Source: Synergistales bacterium (GTDB lineage: Bacteria; Synergistota; Synergistia; Synergistales; Aminobacteriaceae). From it: DNA of 14,206 bases. The stretch spans positions 1 to 14,206 of the forward strand of contig BNVG01000044.1 in the NCBI GenBank assembly GCA_025997935.1, given 5' to 3'. Made by a program: the position numbers and the translations under genes. The notes below the pieces were generated by a model. That model worked only from the letters and a program-made list of their open reading frames with translations, did not search any database and was not told the origin of the DNA. This document shows positions 7,965 through 14,106 of this stretch, piece after piece (the stretch's first letter is position 1; each line of letters starts with the position of its first letter).

Positions 7965-9216
7965 TGTTATCGTCATAGGGGGCGGAGCGAGCGGCTTGAT
8001 GGCGGCGGGACGCGCCGCCGAAGCGGGGCGAAAGGTTCTCCTTATTGAAAAAAACAATTCTATGGGTGAGAAGCTGTTGCTGGCCGGAAAGCGCCGTTGC
8101 AATCTTACAAACGCGCTCCCTGATGAAGACGCGTTTTTGTCGCGCTACGGCAAAAAGGGCGGAGATTTTTTGCGCCCGGCGTTCTCCGCGTTCGGTTCGC
8201 GCGAGACGATAGCGTTCTTCAATCGCGCCGGCGTCCCGACCGTCGTTGAGCGCGGGCAGCGTGTGTTTCCCGAAGTCAGAGGCGTCGCGCTTGGAGGCTC
8301 TCAGAAGGTGTTGGAGTGCCTCTTGTTCTACTGTAAAAGAGGAGGAGTGCGCTTCCTTCGCCATACGTCCGTCAGCGCGCTCAAAATAAGCGGTCGCGGA
8401 AGCCCGGGCTGCCGGGTGGAGCGAATTATCACAAACGCCGAAGAATTATCGGCCGACCGTTATATCGTGGCGACGGGCGGCAAATCCTACCCTAAAACAG
8501 GCTCGACCGGCGACGGCTATCGCTTCGCGGAGCAGGCCGGGCACAAGATAATCACGCCCACCCCCGCCCTTGTCCCCGTCAGGACAAAGGAAACCTGGAT
8601 GAAGCTGGCCCGGGGTTTCAATCTCCGTAACGTCAAGCTCTCCGTGGCCGTGAACGGTGAGCGTGTGGACGAGCGGTTCGGCGAAATGGAGTTTACGAAT
8701 TTTGGCGTGAGCGGAGCTATAGTCATGGAGCTCAGCTCTTTTGTGACGGACTGGATGGAGCGCGGAGAGGTTACTTTCATTATCGACATGAAGCCGGCTC
8801 TGTCGCATGAAAAACTCGTCGCCCGTATAGGCCGCGACTTCGAGAAATTCGCGGACAGAGAGTTTGGTCGCGCCCTTGTGGATCTCGTGCCCGCCGCGCT
8901 CATTCCTGTTATTTTAGAGCTGTCGGACGTCCCGCCCGAAAAGCCCGTTCAATATGTATCGCCCGAGGAAAAAGAGGACCTGGCGTTTCTCCTGAAGAAC
9001 ATCACCCTGACGCTGAACGGGCTGTGGAGCTTCGACCATGCTATCATCACCAAGGGCGGCGTGGAGTTGTCGGAGGTAGACCCAAAAACTATGCGCTCCC
9101 GCCTTTGCGAAAATCTGTATTTCGCCGGGGAGGTTCTTGATCTCAACGGGCCTACGGGAGGCTTCAACCTTCAGACTTGTTGGAGTACGGGCGCGGCGGC
9201 TGGGTGCGCGGTCTGA
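7951..9216 (+). CDS. HI0933/BaiN family FAD-dependent oxidoreductase
   Basis: This is a flavoprotein of the HI0933 family, annotated in many genomes as NAD(P)/FAD-dependent oxidoreductase or aminoacetone oxidase-like; BaiN of bile-acid metabolism belongs here, but substrates of most members are unknown. The 421-aa protein begins with the dinucleotide-binding motif VIVIGGGASGLMAA (Gly10, Gly12, Gly15) and the acidic ribose contact Glu33 in LLIEKN. The family motif around RRCNLTN is at 48-54. The C-terminus holds GGVELSEVDPKTMRSR and the flavin-binding GEVLDLNGPTGGFNLQ. No membrane segment is seen. The ATG at 7951 overlaps tex by 14 bases, so the gene is probably translated by coupling as the last of the purine-salvage/tex run. 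Family membership is firm; a bile-acid role should not be assumed. Confidence 0.92.
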   Translation: MERFDVIVIGGGASGLMAAGRAAEAGRKVLLIEKNNSMGEKLLLAGKRRCNLTNALPDEDAFLSRYGKKGGDFLRPAFSAFGSRETIAFFNRAGVPTVVERGQRVFPEVRGVALGGSQKVLECLLFYCKRGGVRFLRHTSVSALKISGRGSPGCRVERIITNAEELSADRYIVATGGKSYPKTGSTGDGYRFAEQAGHKIITPTPALVPVRTKETWMKLARGFNLRNVKLSVAVNGERVDERFGEMEFTNFGVSGAIVMELSSFVTDWMERGEVTFIIDMKPALSHEKLVARIGRDFEKFADREFGRALVDLVPAALIPVILELSDVPPEKPVQYVSPEEKEDLAFLLKNITLTLNGLWSFDHAIITKGGVELSEVDPKTMRSRLCENLYFAGEVLDLNGPTGGFNLQTCWSTGAAAGCAV

Positions 9217-9222
9217 AATTTA

Positions 9223-9231
9223 TGTTATACT
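9223..9231 (+). promoter_or_regulatory. Candidate extended -10 promoter for the CbiA-like gene
   Basis: TGTTATACT fits the extended -10 pattern TGnTATAAT with one mismatch. It begins seven bases after the flavoprotein stop, in an AT-rich 87-base gap. No good -35 element is seen. It would start transcription near 9238, about 66 bases ahead of the next gene. Confidence 0.35.
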
Positions 9232-9286
9232 GCAAAAAGGTATATAGAAATTAATTTTTGCCGCGCTGTTTTTATATTTATTGATT

Positions 9287-9294
9287 AAGGAAGG
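9287..9294 (+). promoter_or_regulatory. Ribosome binding site that decides the CbiA-like start
   Basis: AAGGAAGG has no gap to the first ATG (9295) but the proper nine-base gap to the second (9304), so the second is the likely start. Confidence 0.65.
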
Positions 9295-9303
9295 ATGTTT
9301 CAA

Positions 9304-10686
9304 ATGAATTTACCCCGTCTGATCATTGCTGATGAAGTTAAGGCAGGTATGGTATCTCCGGGATTGATGCTGGTTTACGCTATGGCGAGCCTCGGCATAA
9401 AAATAAAGGTGTTTTTTTGCGCGCGCGACGACGCGGACGTGAGGCTGCTGAAGATAATCTCCAATATGGACAGCGTCTTGATAGACTCCTATCTATGCGG
9501 TAGCGTCAAAAATCTCAAGGTTTTATTTCAGCATGTCGCGTCTGAGGATGCCTTGAATTTAATTCTTACCCCTCTTGGGGAGCGCAGAAGCGACGACTCG
9601 ATTCAGGTTTGGCCTAACGCCGTCGACTTGGCCAGATCGCTTGACTGCGGCATCGTGGCGGCTTTTTTGGCGGGGGCGTCGGCCATTCAGACGGCCAATA
9701 TCACGCTCGCGGCTATAAAAGATTTAGAAACGGAAGAAACTATGCGCGTTTTGGGCGCAATTTTTGTCTCGCCGCAAAACCCAAGAGAATACCAGCTTCT
9801 GGAGCAGGAGTTCGGCAGGAGAACCCCCATTTTGAGCCTTGGGTATCTTCCAAAGGAGATAGAGCGAACTGTTCCGCCCCTGACGGGACTTTACGGCGAC
9901 GGCGTGGCTATGCGTACGCTTCAAATAAAAAGCGCCGTTTTACAGTTAATATCCAATCCTTACCAAATTGAATGGCAGATCATGGAGGCTTTCGGACATC
10001 TTAAAGAAGAATGGATACCACCGCAGGCGTCCCGCTACGTGGCGCGCTTTCTTAAAGTGGCGCTTGTTGGGGCCGAAACGCTTTCTATTGAATGCTCTAA
10101 CGCCACCGAGATGTTCGGGTTTATGAAATGCAATGTCATAAGTTACAATCCATTGAACGACCCGTTCCCTAAAGACGCTGACGTTATCTACTTTCCAAAC
10201 ATAATGGCCGACGGATACGCAAGGGATATATTGTCAAAAGAGCAGTTTGTGACCGGGATGAAACAATCGCTGGTCTCAAACAAACTTATTTTGGCCACAG
10301 GCTCGTCCGCGCCCATGTTCGGTAAATTTTTCGTGACTTCCGGCGGTGAAAAGATCAATGGGTTAGGATTTTTTGATTTTCACGGACGGTTCAGCGCGCC
10401 AAAGGACAAAACATTATCGCGCAAAGTTGAAATTCGCGCGATAATCGACTCCAACCTTACAAAGACGGATGAAAAGTTCAGAGGCGTCGCTTTGAACTAT
10501 GTGCAGATAAACAACCCGGGCAATGTCGTACCCGCCGAATGGGCTTACAGGGACATACTCAAAGACGCGGAGCTTGGAGTCAGCGGCTGGGAAAAGGGAT
10601 ATTGTTTTGTGACGGATCTGCAGGTGGAGCTCTGGAGCAATCTTGATGTTATCAGCCGTTGGCTTTCGCTTAGGGCTAAAAAATAG
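9304..10686 (+). CDS. CbiA-like protein, apparently without catalytic residues
   Basis: The 460-aa protein follows the layout of cobyrinate a,c-diamide synthase (CbiA/CobB): an N-terminal dethiobiotin-synthetase-like domain and a C-terminal GATase-3-like domain. Family-like stretches are the start RLIIADEVKAG, TPILSLGYLP ahead of PLTGLYGDG (about 174-200), the domain-2 start LKVALVGAE (250-258), YNPLNDPFP (281-289), and FRGVALNYV (392-400). Key residues are absent. No G-x4-GK[ST] P-loop exists, since the aligned region reads ADEVKAGMVS. Where active members have A-E-C-G-G with the nucleophilic Cys, this has ATGSSAPMFG (331-340). The His of RGHEFHYS is replaced in RGVALNYV. It is thus probably a pseudoenzyme with a binding or regulatory role. 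No other cobalamin gene is nearby. The start at 9304 is chosen because AAGGAAGG (9287-9294) lies nine bases upstream but directly abuts the ATG at 9295. The fold assignment is from pattern only. Confidence 0.72.
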   Translation: MNLPRLIIADEVKAGMVSPGLMLVYAMASLGIKIKVFFCARDDADVRLLKIISNMDSVLIDSYLCGSVKNLKVLFQHVASEDALNLILTPLGERRSDDSIQVWPNAVDLARSLDCGIVAAFLAGASAIQTANITLAAIKDLETEETMRVLGAIFVSPQNPREYQLLEQEFGRRTPILSLGYLPKEIERTVPPLTGLYGDGVAMRTLQIKSAVLQLISNPYQIEWQIMEAFGHLKEEWIPPQASRYVARFLKVALVGAETLSIECSNATEMFGFMKCNVISYNPLNDPFPKDADVIYFPNIMADGYARDILSKEQFVTGMKQSLVSNKLILATGSSAPMFGKFFVTSGGEKINGLGFFDFHGRFSAPKDKTLSRKVEIRAIIDSNLTKTDEKFRGVALNYVQINNPGNVVPAEWAYRDILKDAELGVSGWEKGYCFVTDLQVELWSNLDVISRWLSLRAKK

Positions 10687-10715
10687 TTGACGAGCTTGGA
10701 AAAATGGGGTAAACT
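10687..10715 (+). promoter_or_regulatory. Promoter for tRNA-Leu
   Basis: TTGACG (10687-10692) and TAAACT (10710-10715) are separated by the ideal 17 bases. The -35 element starts on the base after the stop codon of the CbiA-like gene. Transcription would start near 10722, 28 bases ahead of the mature tRNA 5' end. It gives the tRNA its own transcription independent of the upstream gene. Confidence 0.8.
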
Positions 10716-10749
10716 CTCTGTTGTTAAAGAATTGGTTTGCTTTTAGTGT

Positions 10750-10835
10750 GCGGGGATGGCGGAAATGGTAGACGCGTAAGACTAAGGATCTTATGGCCAC
10801 AAGCCGTGGGAGTTCGATTCTCCCTCTCCGCACCA
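10750..10835 (+). tRNA. tRNA-Leu (anticodon AAG), CCA encoded
   Basis: An 86-base class II tRNA that folds completely. The acceptor stem GCGGGGA pairs with TCTCCGC (one G-U). The D-arm is GCG/CGC with the GG of its loop at 10767-10768. The anticodon stem TAAGA/TCTTA encloses the loop CTAAGGA, giving anticodon AAG at 10784-10786 with U33 and G37. A long variable arm GGC/GCC identifies the leucine/serine/tyrosine class, and with this anticodon it is leucine. The T-arm GGGAG/CTCCC has loop TTCGATT. Discriminator is A, followed by encoded CCA (10833-10835). Anticodon AAG reads CUU and, if A34 is deaminated to inosine, also CUC and CUA. Most bacteria use GAG for this box, so A34 is unusual. Confidence 0.96.
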
Positions 10836-10872
10836 TTTTTTTACTGTCATGTTCATAAGTTTATAGAATTTC

Positions 10873-10903
10873 GCCCCCCTAAAGAATTAAGGGGGGCTGT
10901 TTA
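10873..10903 (+). terminator. Probable intrinsic terminator downstream of tRNA-Leu
   Basis: GCCCCCCT (10873-10880) pairs perfectly with AGGGGGGC (10890-10897) around a nine-base loop, followed by the modest T-rich TGTTTAAT. The stem is very stable, the T-tract weak. It separates the tRNA transcript from the DUF3084 gene, or acts as an attenuator for it. A T7 run also follows the CCA end directly. Confidence 0.65.
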
Positions 10904-10913
10904 ATATATTCAA

Positions 10914-10922
10914 GAGGAGGGG
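10914..10922 (+). promoter_or_regulatory. Strong ribosome binding site fixing a TTG start
   Basis: GAGGAGGGG lies seven bases ahead of the TTG at 10930 and is the main reason to accept this non-ATG start; no ATG in the same frame lies near. Confidence 0.75.
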
Positions 10923-10929
10923 TTGTTCT

Positions 10930-12075
10930 TTGCAATTACAGATATGGGCCGATACAAACTGGACGCTTATCATATCTATTATAGCGGGCAGCGCCCTTCT
11001 TGCCTATCTTGGGGATATCTTGGGGTCGAAATACGGAAAACAGAGAATCTCGATCTTTGGCCTTCGCCCAAAGCAGACAGGCAGTCTTATCACCGCCCTC
11101 ACAGGCATTTTTATATCAGTGACGGTTTTGGTCGTGCTTTCAATTTTTTCCCAAAACGTTCGCACGGCGCTTTTCAGCATGAAGGCGCTTCAGACGGAGC
11201 TACGGAATCTGTACGTTCAGCTTCAGACGAGCCGCGCCGAATCGGAAGAAGCGCAAGGCGAGCTTGAAAAGAGCCGTCTGGAGCTAACGCTGAGTTTGGA
11301 AAGTTTGGGCGAGCAACGTATATTGTTGCAAAACACGACGCTGAGTTTGGATATGGCGCGGTTTGACCTCGAGACATTGAGAAACGACCGCGACGTGCTG
11401 GGCGGCGAAAAAATCAAACTCGAGGACGCGGTGGCTTCTTTGCGTGAAGAGTCGGAGGAACTCAGGCGAGAGCTCGAGGTGATGCGTATGGAGTCCATAG
11501 GCGTTCAGGCCAACGCGCTTTTAGCTCAGACGGCCATTCCGCCAGGGAGCGGGCGCGAGGATATACAGAAAATTTTGGCGTCACTGGCGAACGACGCGCG
11601 GGCCTTTGTCGTGAATAACGCCCCCTCCAACGCGACGTTTGCGTTTGACGAGCGGGAGGAGGCGGATGTCGTCGCGCTGGCATCCGGGTCGTCAACGCGA
11701 TATTTCGTGCGGGCGTTGGCCGCTGAGAACGTCGCCGTCGGGGAGAGCGTCAAGGTGCGGCTCGAGACTGGAAAGAGCTACCTTTTATATAACGAAGGCG
11801 ACGTTATCCATCGCAAGCTCGTCGAGACGGACGCGGTTGGATTTAGCGCTGAGGAGTCTTTGCATGTATTTTTGCGCGAGCTGAAAACAGTTGCGATTAA
11901 AAATGGTGTGAAGCCGGATCCTGCCACAAACAGCGTAGGTTCTCTGGAGGGTGAGGAGTTTTTTGAGGTGGTCGAAAAACTGCGCGGCTTCCGCGCGCCC
12001 GTTATTATAAACGCTCTCGCGCGTGGCGACATATACACGGAAGGGCCGGTCAGGATCAAAATTGAGCTCGAATAA
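10930..12075 (+). CDS. DUF3084 family membrane-anchored coiled-coil protein
   Basis: A 381-aa protein matching the DUF3084 pattern, of unknown function. Two N-terminal membrane segments (about 12-28 and 52-73) flank a conserved polar loop, AYLGDILGSKYGKQRISIFG followed by LRPKQTG, which is the family signature. Residues about 82-188 are a long heptad-like coiled coil rich in Glu, Leu, Arg and Ser, followed by a globular region (about 205-381). It is probably an inner-membrane protein with a large coiled-coil domain on one side; the side cannot be decided here. The TTG start has a strong ribosome site at 10914-10922. Its end overlaps the RNase HI start by 14 bases, implying coupled translation. 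A mechanical or scaffold role is only suggested by shape. I see no nuclease or ATPase motif. Confidence 0.85.
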   Translation: MQLQIWADTNWTLIISIIAGSALLAYLGDILGSKYGKQRISIFGLRPKQTGSLITALTGIFISVTVLVVLSIFSQNVRTALFSMKALQTELRNLYVQLQTSRAESEEAQGELEKSRLELTLSLESLGEQRILLQNTTLSLDMARFDLETLRNDRDVLGGEKIKLEDAVASLREESEELRRELEVMRMESIGVQANALLAQTAIPPGSGREDIQKILASLANDARAFVVNNAPSNATFAFDEREEADVVALASGSSTRYFVRALAAENVAVGESVKVRLETGKSYLLYNEGDVIHRKLVETDAVGFSAEESLHVFLRELKTVAIKNGVKPDPATNSVGSLEGEEFFEVVEKLRGFRAPVIINALARGDIYTEGPVRIKIELE

Positions 12076-12529
12076 AGAAAAGCCAAACGTAATTATATAC
12101 ACGGACGGAGGGGCGACGCCCAACCCTGGGCTCGGAGGGTGGGCCGCCATTCTCATCTCACCCGCTCACGGAAACCACGAGCGCGAACTGTACGGTTCCG
12201 AGAGATCCACCACAAACAACCGCATGGAGCTGACCGCCGCCATCATGGCTTTTCGCGCGCTAAAATATCCATGCCACGTTGAGCTACACACCGACTCCAC
12301 ATATCTCAAAAACGCCTACGCCAAAGGCTGGCTTGAAAAATGGCAAAAAAACGGCTGGAAGACTTCCGCAAAGGAGCCCGTCCTGAATCAGGATTTATGG
12401 ACGGAGCTTCTTTCTATGTCCTCCGTCCACGATATAGAGTGGATATGGACAAAAGGACACGCCGCCGACCCTCTGAACAACCGATGCGACGCCTTGGTTC
12501 AACGGGCCAAGAGCGAGCATAGGTCATAA
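12062..12529 (+). CDS. rnhA: Ribonuclease HI
   Basis: RNase HI cleaves the RNA strand of RNA-DNA hybrids, removing primers and R-loops in the cytosol. The product from TTG at 12062 is 155 aa, the usual size. Catalytic residues are Asp15 (YTDGG), Glu56 (NNRMELTAAI), Asp78 (HTDSTYLK) and Asp143 (NNRCDALV), with the general-acid His133 in KGHAADP. The basic protrusion with GWLEKWQKNGWK (89-100) is present, so this is the full bacterial type. The TTG start overlaps the DUF3084 gene by 14 bases and has AGGA six bases upstream; an open frame extends upstream but adds only non-homologous residues. It ends eight bases from the convergent stop of the surface-protein gene. Confidence 0.95.
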   Translation: MSSNKEKPNVIIYTDGGATPNPGLGGWAAILISPAHGNHERELYGSERSTTNNRMELTAAIMAFRALKYPCHVELHTDSTYLKNAYAKGWLEKWQKNGWKTSAKEPVLNQDLWTELLSMSSVHDIEWIWTKGHAADPLNNRCDALVQRAKSEHRS

Positions 12530-12537
12530 TCGCGCTA

Positions 12538-13764
12538 TTACCCCCGTCGGGCGCGGCGAAGAAAGAGGGGAGCGGCGAGCAATAGGGAGAAAGCCGCGAA
12601 GCCCGCGTCGCAACCGCCGCTGTTGCTGTGTTTATTATTGATAGGCTTGTTGCCTTTGATTGCGCCGTTGCCTCTGATTTTGCCCACGCCTTTGTTGTCT
12701 ATTGTGCCGCCGGTGTTGTCGATCTCGCCGTCGTTGACTATCTCGCCTTTATTGTCTATTGTGCCGACGTTGATGACGTTGCCGTCGTTGGTGATCTTGT
12801 TGTCGTTGGCTATTGTGCCGGCGTTGGCTATTGTGCCGCTGTTGGCGATTGTGCCCTTGTTGACTATCGCGCCGGTGTCGTAGTTGACTATCTTGCCGCC
12901 GTTGACTATCGCGCCGTTGTTGGTGATCGCGCCTGAGTTTTCGATAACGCTGCTTTCGTCGATTGTTATCGTGCCGTTATTTACCAACGACGCTTTTTTG
13001 AGATCTCCAGATATTTCAACTGCCAACAACGCTTGAGTTTCGAGATCTTCGGATATTTCAACACTGAGCTCCGCGCCATTTTTGAGGGAGAGATTGCCCT
13101 TGTTGGTGAGTGCGCCGTTCTCGACTTGGAATATGAACCCGCTAATGGGGCGGAGTTCGCCGTCGGCAAAATTAGAATCGGCGTATGTCCCGTCAGTCGC
13201 GCCGTCAAACACGCCGCCGTCAATTTCAACGCCGCCGTGTATTATGAGATTGAAGGCATAATGTCCGGTTGATTCGTCATCGTTGTCTTCGTTATAAGAG
13301 AGAGATAAAAGCGCCTCGGCTCCAACGCCAAAAGACAGGGTCGTGTCAAAATCTTCGATGGTTAAAGTAGCGCCGTCCTCTTCGGCCGCAAAGGTCAGCC
13401 GACTCGTACTTTTGACGATTTTGTTTATTGCGTTGCCGCCCTTCAATTTCACTGTATTACCTATGTCGGTGGCTATAGAACTAATATTGCGCGCGTTTTG
13501 CAATGTGACGCCTCCATATAGCGATAAATTTATGGAGACGGGCTTGGCGGCGGTTCCGGCGACGGTCACAGAATCCTCCTTTATCGTTAGCGTGGACGCC
13601 GCCGCGTCATAGCTATATTCAGTTTCAGTAGTATCATCATTATCAAAATCGAACTCAGCCAAATTCAAAGTAAGCGCGCTTGCCGCGGACGTAACGGCCA
13701 GCATCGCTAAGAGAACAAAAAGAGCCGCCAACAGTGAACGGTTAAATCGCTTTGCGTTGAGCAT
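12538..13764 (-). CDS. Secreted surface protein with hexapeptide repeats and Synerg-CTERM-like signal
   Basis: A 408-aa exported protein of unknown function. Residues 1-30 form a signal peptide: basic start, the hydrophobic core LLAALFVLLAMLAV and a likely cleavage site after ASA. Residues about 31-260 are beta-rich, acidic and Ser/Thr-rich. Residues about 261-376 are some sixteen degenerate repeats of about six residues of the type I-x-N-x-G-x, as expected for a right-handed parallel beta-helix. The C-terminus has NSGGCDAG, a hydrophobic stretch (388-402) and RRARRG, matching the Synerg-CTERM sorting signal of Synergistota. Cys385 is the only cysteine in the protein, and there is no tryptophan. 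A strong ribosome site (13771-13780) and candidate promoter precede it. It is probably anchored at the cell surface after C-terminal processing. Adhesion or surface-layer roles are inference. Confidence 0.85.
   Translation of the reverse strand: MLNAKRFNRSLLAALFVLLAMLAVTSAASALTLNLAEFDFDNDDTTETEYSYDAAASTLTIKEDSVTVAGTAAKPVSINLSLYGGVTLQNARNISSIATDIGNTVKLKGGNAINKIVKSTSRLTFAAEEDGATLTIEDFDTTLSFGVGAEALLSLSYNEDNDDESTGHYAFNLIIHGGVEIDGGVFDGATDGTYADSNFADGELRPISGFIFQVENGALTNKGNLSLKNGAELSVEISEDLETQALLAVEISGDLKKASLVNNGTITIDESSVIENSGAITNNGAIVNGGKIVNYDTGAIVNKGTIANSGTIANAGTIANDNKITNDGNVINVGTIDNKGEIVNDGEIDNTGGTIDNKGVGKIRGNGAIKGNKPINNKHSNSGGCDAGFAAFSLLLAAPLFLRRARRG
12637..12984 (-). repeat. Coding hexapeptide repeats, about 18-bp period
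   Basis: The stretch encodes residues about 261-376 of the surface protein, with repeated units such as GTIANS, GTIANA, GTIAND and GEIVND. DNA units are degenerate and have a roughly 18-base period with some single-residue irregularities. The repeats could expand or contract by slippage in frame. Confidence 0.85.
13000..13062 (-). repeat. Duplicated 14-residue unit in the surface protein
   Basis: Two 21-base stretches, 13000-13020 and 13042-13062, differ at only two positions and lie 42 bases apart, so a 14-residue unit is tandemly duplicated: VEISEDLETQALLA then VEISGDLKKASLVN. It sits just before the hexapeptide repeats. Confidence 0.75.
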
Positions 13765-13770
13765 TTTTCT

Positions 13771-13780
13771 CTACCTCCTC
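13771..13780 (-). promoter_or_regulatory. Ribosome binding site of the surface protein
   Basis: GAGGAGGTAG on the minus strand lies six bases ahead of the ATG at 13764; it is near-perfect and implies efficient translation. Confidence 0.8.
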
Positions 13781-13811
13781 AGTATGGTTTGCGTAGATCT
13801 TTATTTCGCAA

Positions 13812-13838
13812 ATTATACACCCATCCACTTAATCTCAA
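13812..13838 (-). promoter_or_regulatory. Candidate promoter of the surface protein
   Basis: On the minus strand TTGAGA (13833-13838) and TATAAT (13812-13817) are separated by 15 bases, slightly short of ideal. The -35 element overlaps the TGA stop of the MacA-like gene. Transcription would start near 13805, leaving a leader of about 40 bases. Confidence 0.5.
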
Positions 13839-14106
13839 AACAGTAGATTACGCTTGCGTCCCGACGCCTGCGCTATAGCCGCCGTCGCGAGTTCGTCTCC
13901 GGCGGATATGTCGCCCGACACAACCTCGACGCGGTTTCCGTCCGTAGCGCCTATTCGGAGCCTTAGTTTTTTGGAGAGCGTTTTTTCTGAAACTAACCAT
14001 ACGTAACCGAAACTGAGAGACGCCGCGTCAGTTGGCTCTATGTCAAGTGAGAGAGACTCAAGAAGGTCTTTAGGCGGGCTGAACCTCAGCGCGGCGGATG
14101 GGACGC
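13835..14106 (-). CDS. MacA-like membrane fusion protein, C-terminal fragment
   Basis: The last 89 or so residues of a periplasmic adaptor (HlyD/MacA/RND membrane fusion protein family), which links an inner-membrane transporter to an outer-membrane channel. Visible signatures are VPSAALRFSPP, typical of the MacA beta-barrel domain, then FGYVWLV, and LRIGATDGNRVEVVSGDISA followed by GDELA, matching the membrane-proximal domain pattern with its G-T-D-G, E-V-x-S-G and G-D-E motifs. The protein ends RKRNLLF. The gene is cut at about 14106, where the fold-back copy begins; the frame stays open to 14173, but those extra codons come from the inverted copy and are not real protein. The rest of the gene, and probably a transporter gene, would lie upstream on the true chromosome. 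A 70-base gap separates it from the surface-protein gene on the same strand. Confidence 0.7.

Larger units (their letters stand above)
13756..13862. repeat. Inner arm of right terminal inverted repeat
   Basis: This is the reverse complement of 14100-14206 over 107 bases with one mismatch (13855 versus 14107), with 237 bases between arms. It contains the start codon, ribosome site and candidate promoter of the surface protein and the last codons of the MacA-like gene. It is in natural gene order, so probably the native copy. Confidence 0.95.

Noticed and set aside
7951..9216. Bile-acid reductase BaiN
   Set aside because: The family is broad and mostly uncharacterised; no other bile-acid gene is present, so only the family name is used.
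9304..10686. A functional cobyrinate a,c-diamide synthase (cbiA)
   Set aside because: The P-loop, nucleophilic cysteine and catalytic histidine cannot be found, and there are no neighbouring cobalamin genes.
12623..12936. Two long hydrophobic open frames on the plus strand
   Set aside because: They are opposite-strand shadows of the hexapeptide repeats; the minus-strand gene has a signal peptide, ribosome site and C-terminal signal.
12637..12984. CRISPR-like regular repeats
   Set aside because: The units are about 18 bases, degenerate, without unique spacers, and keep a protein frame throughout.
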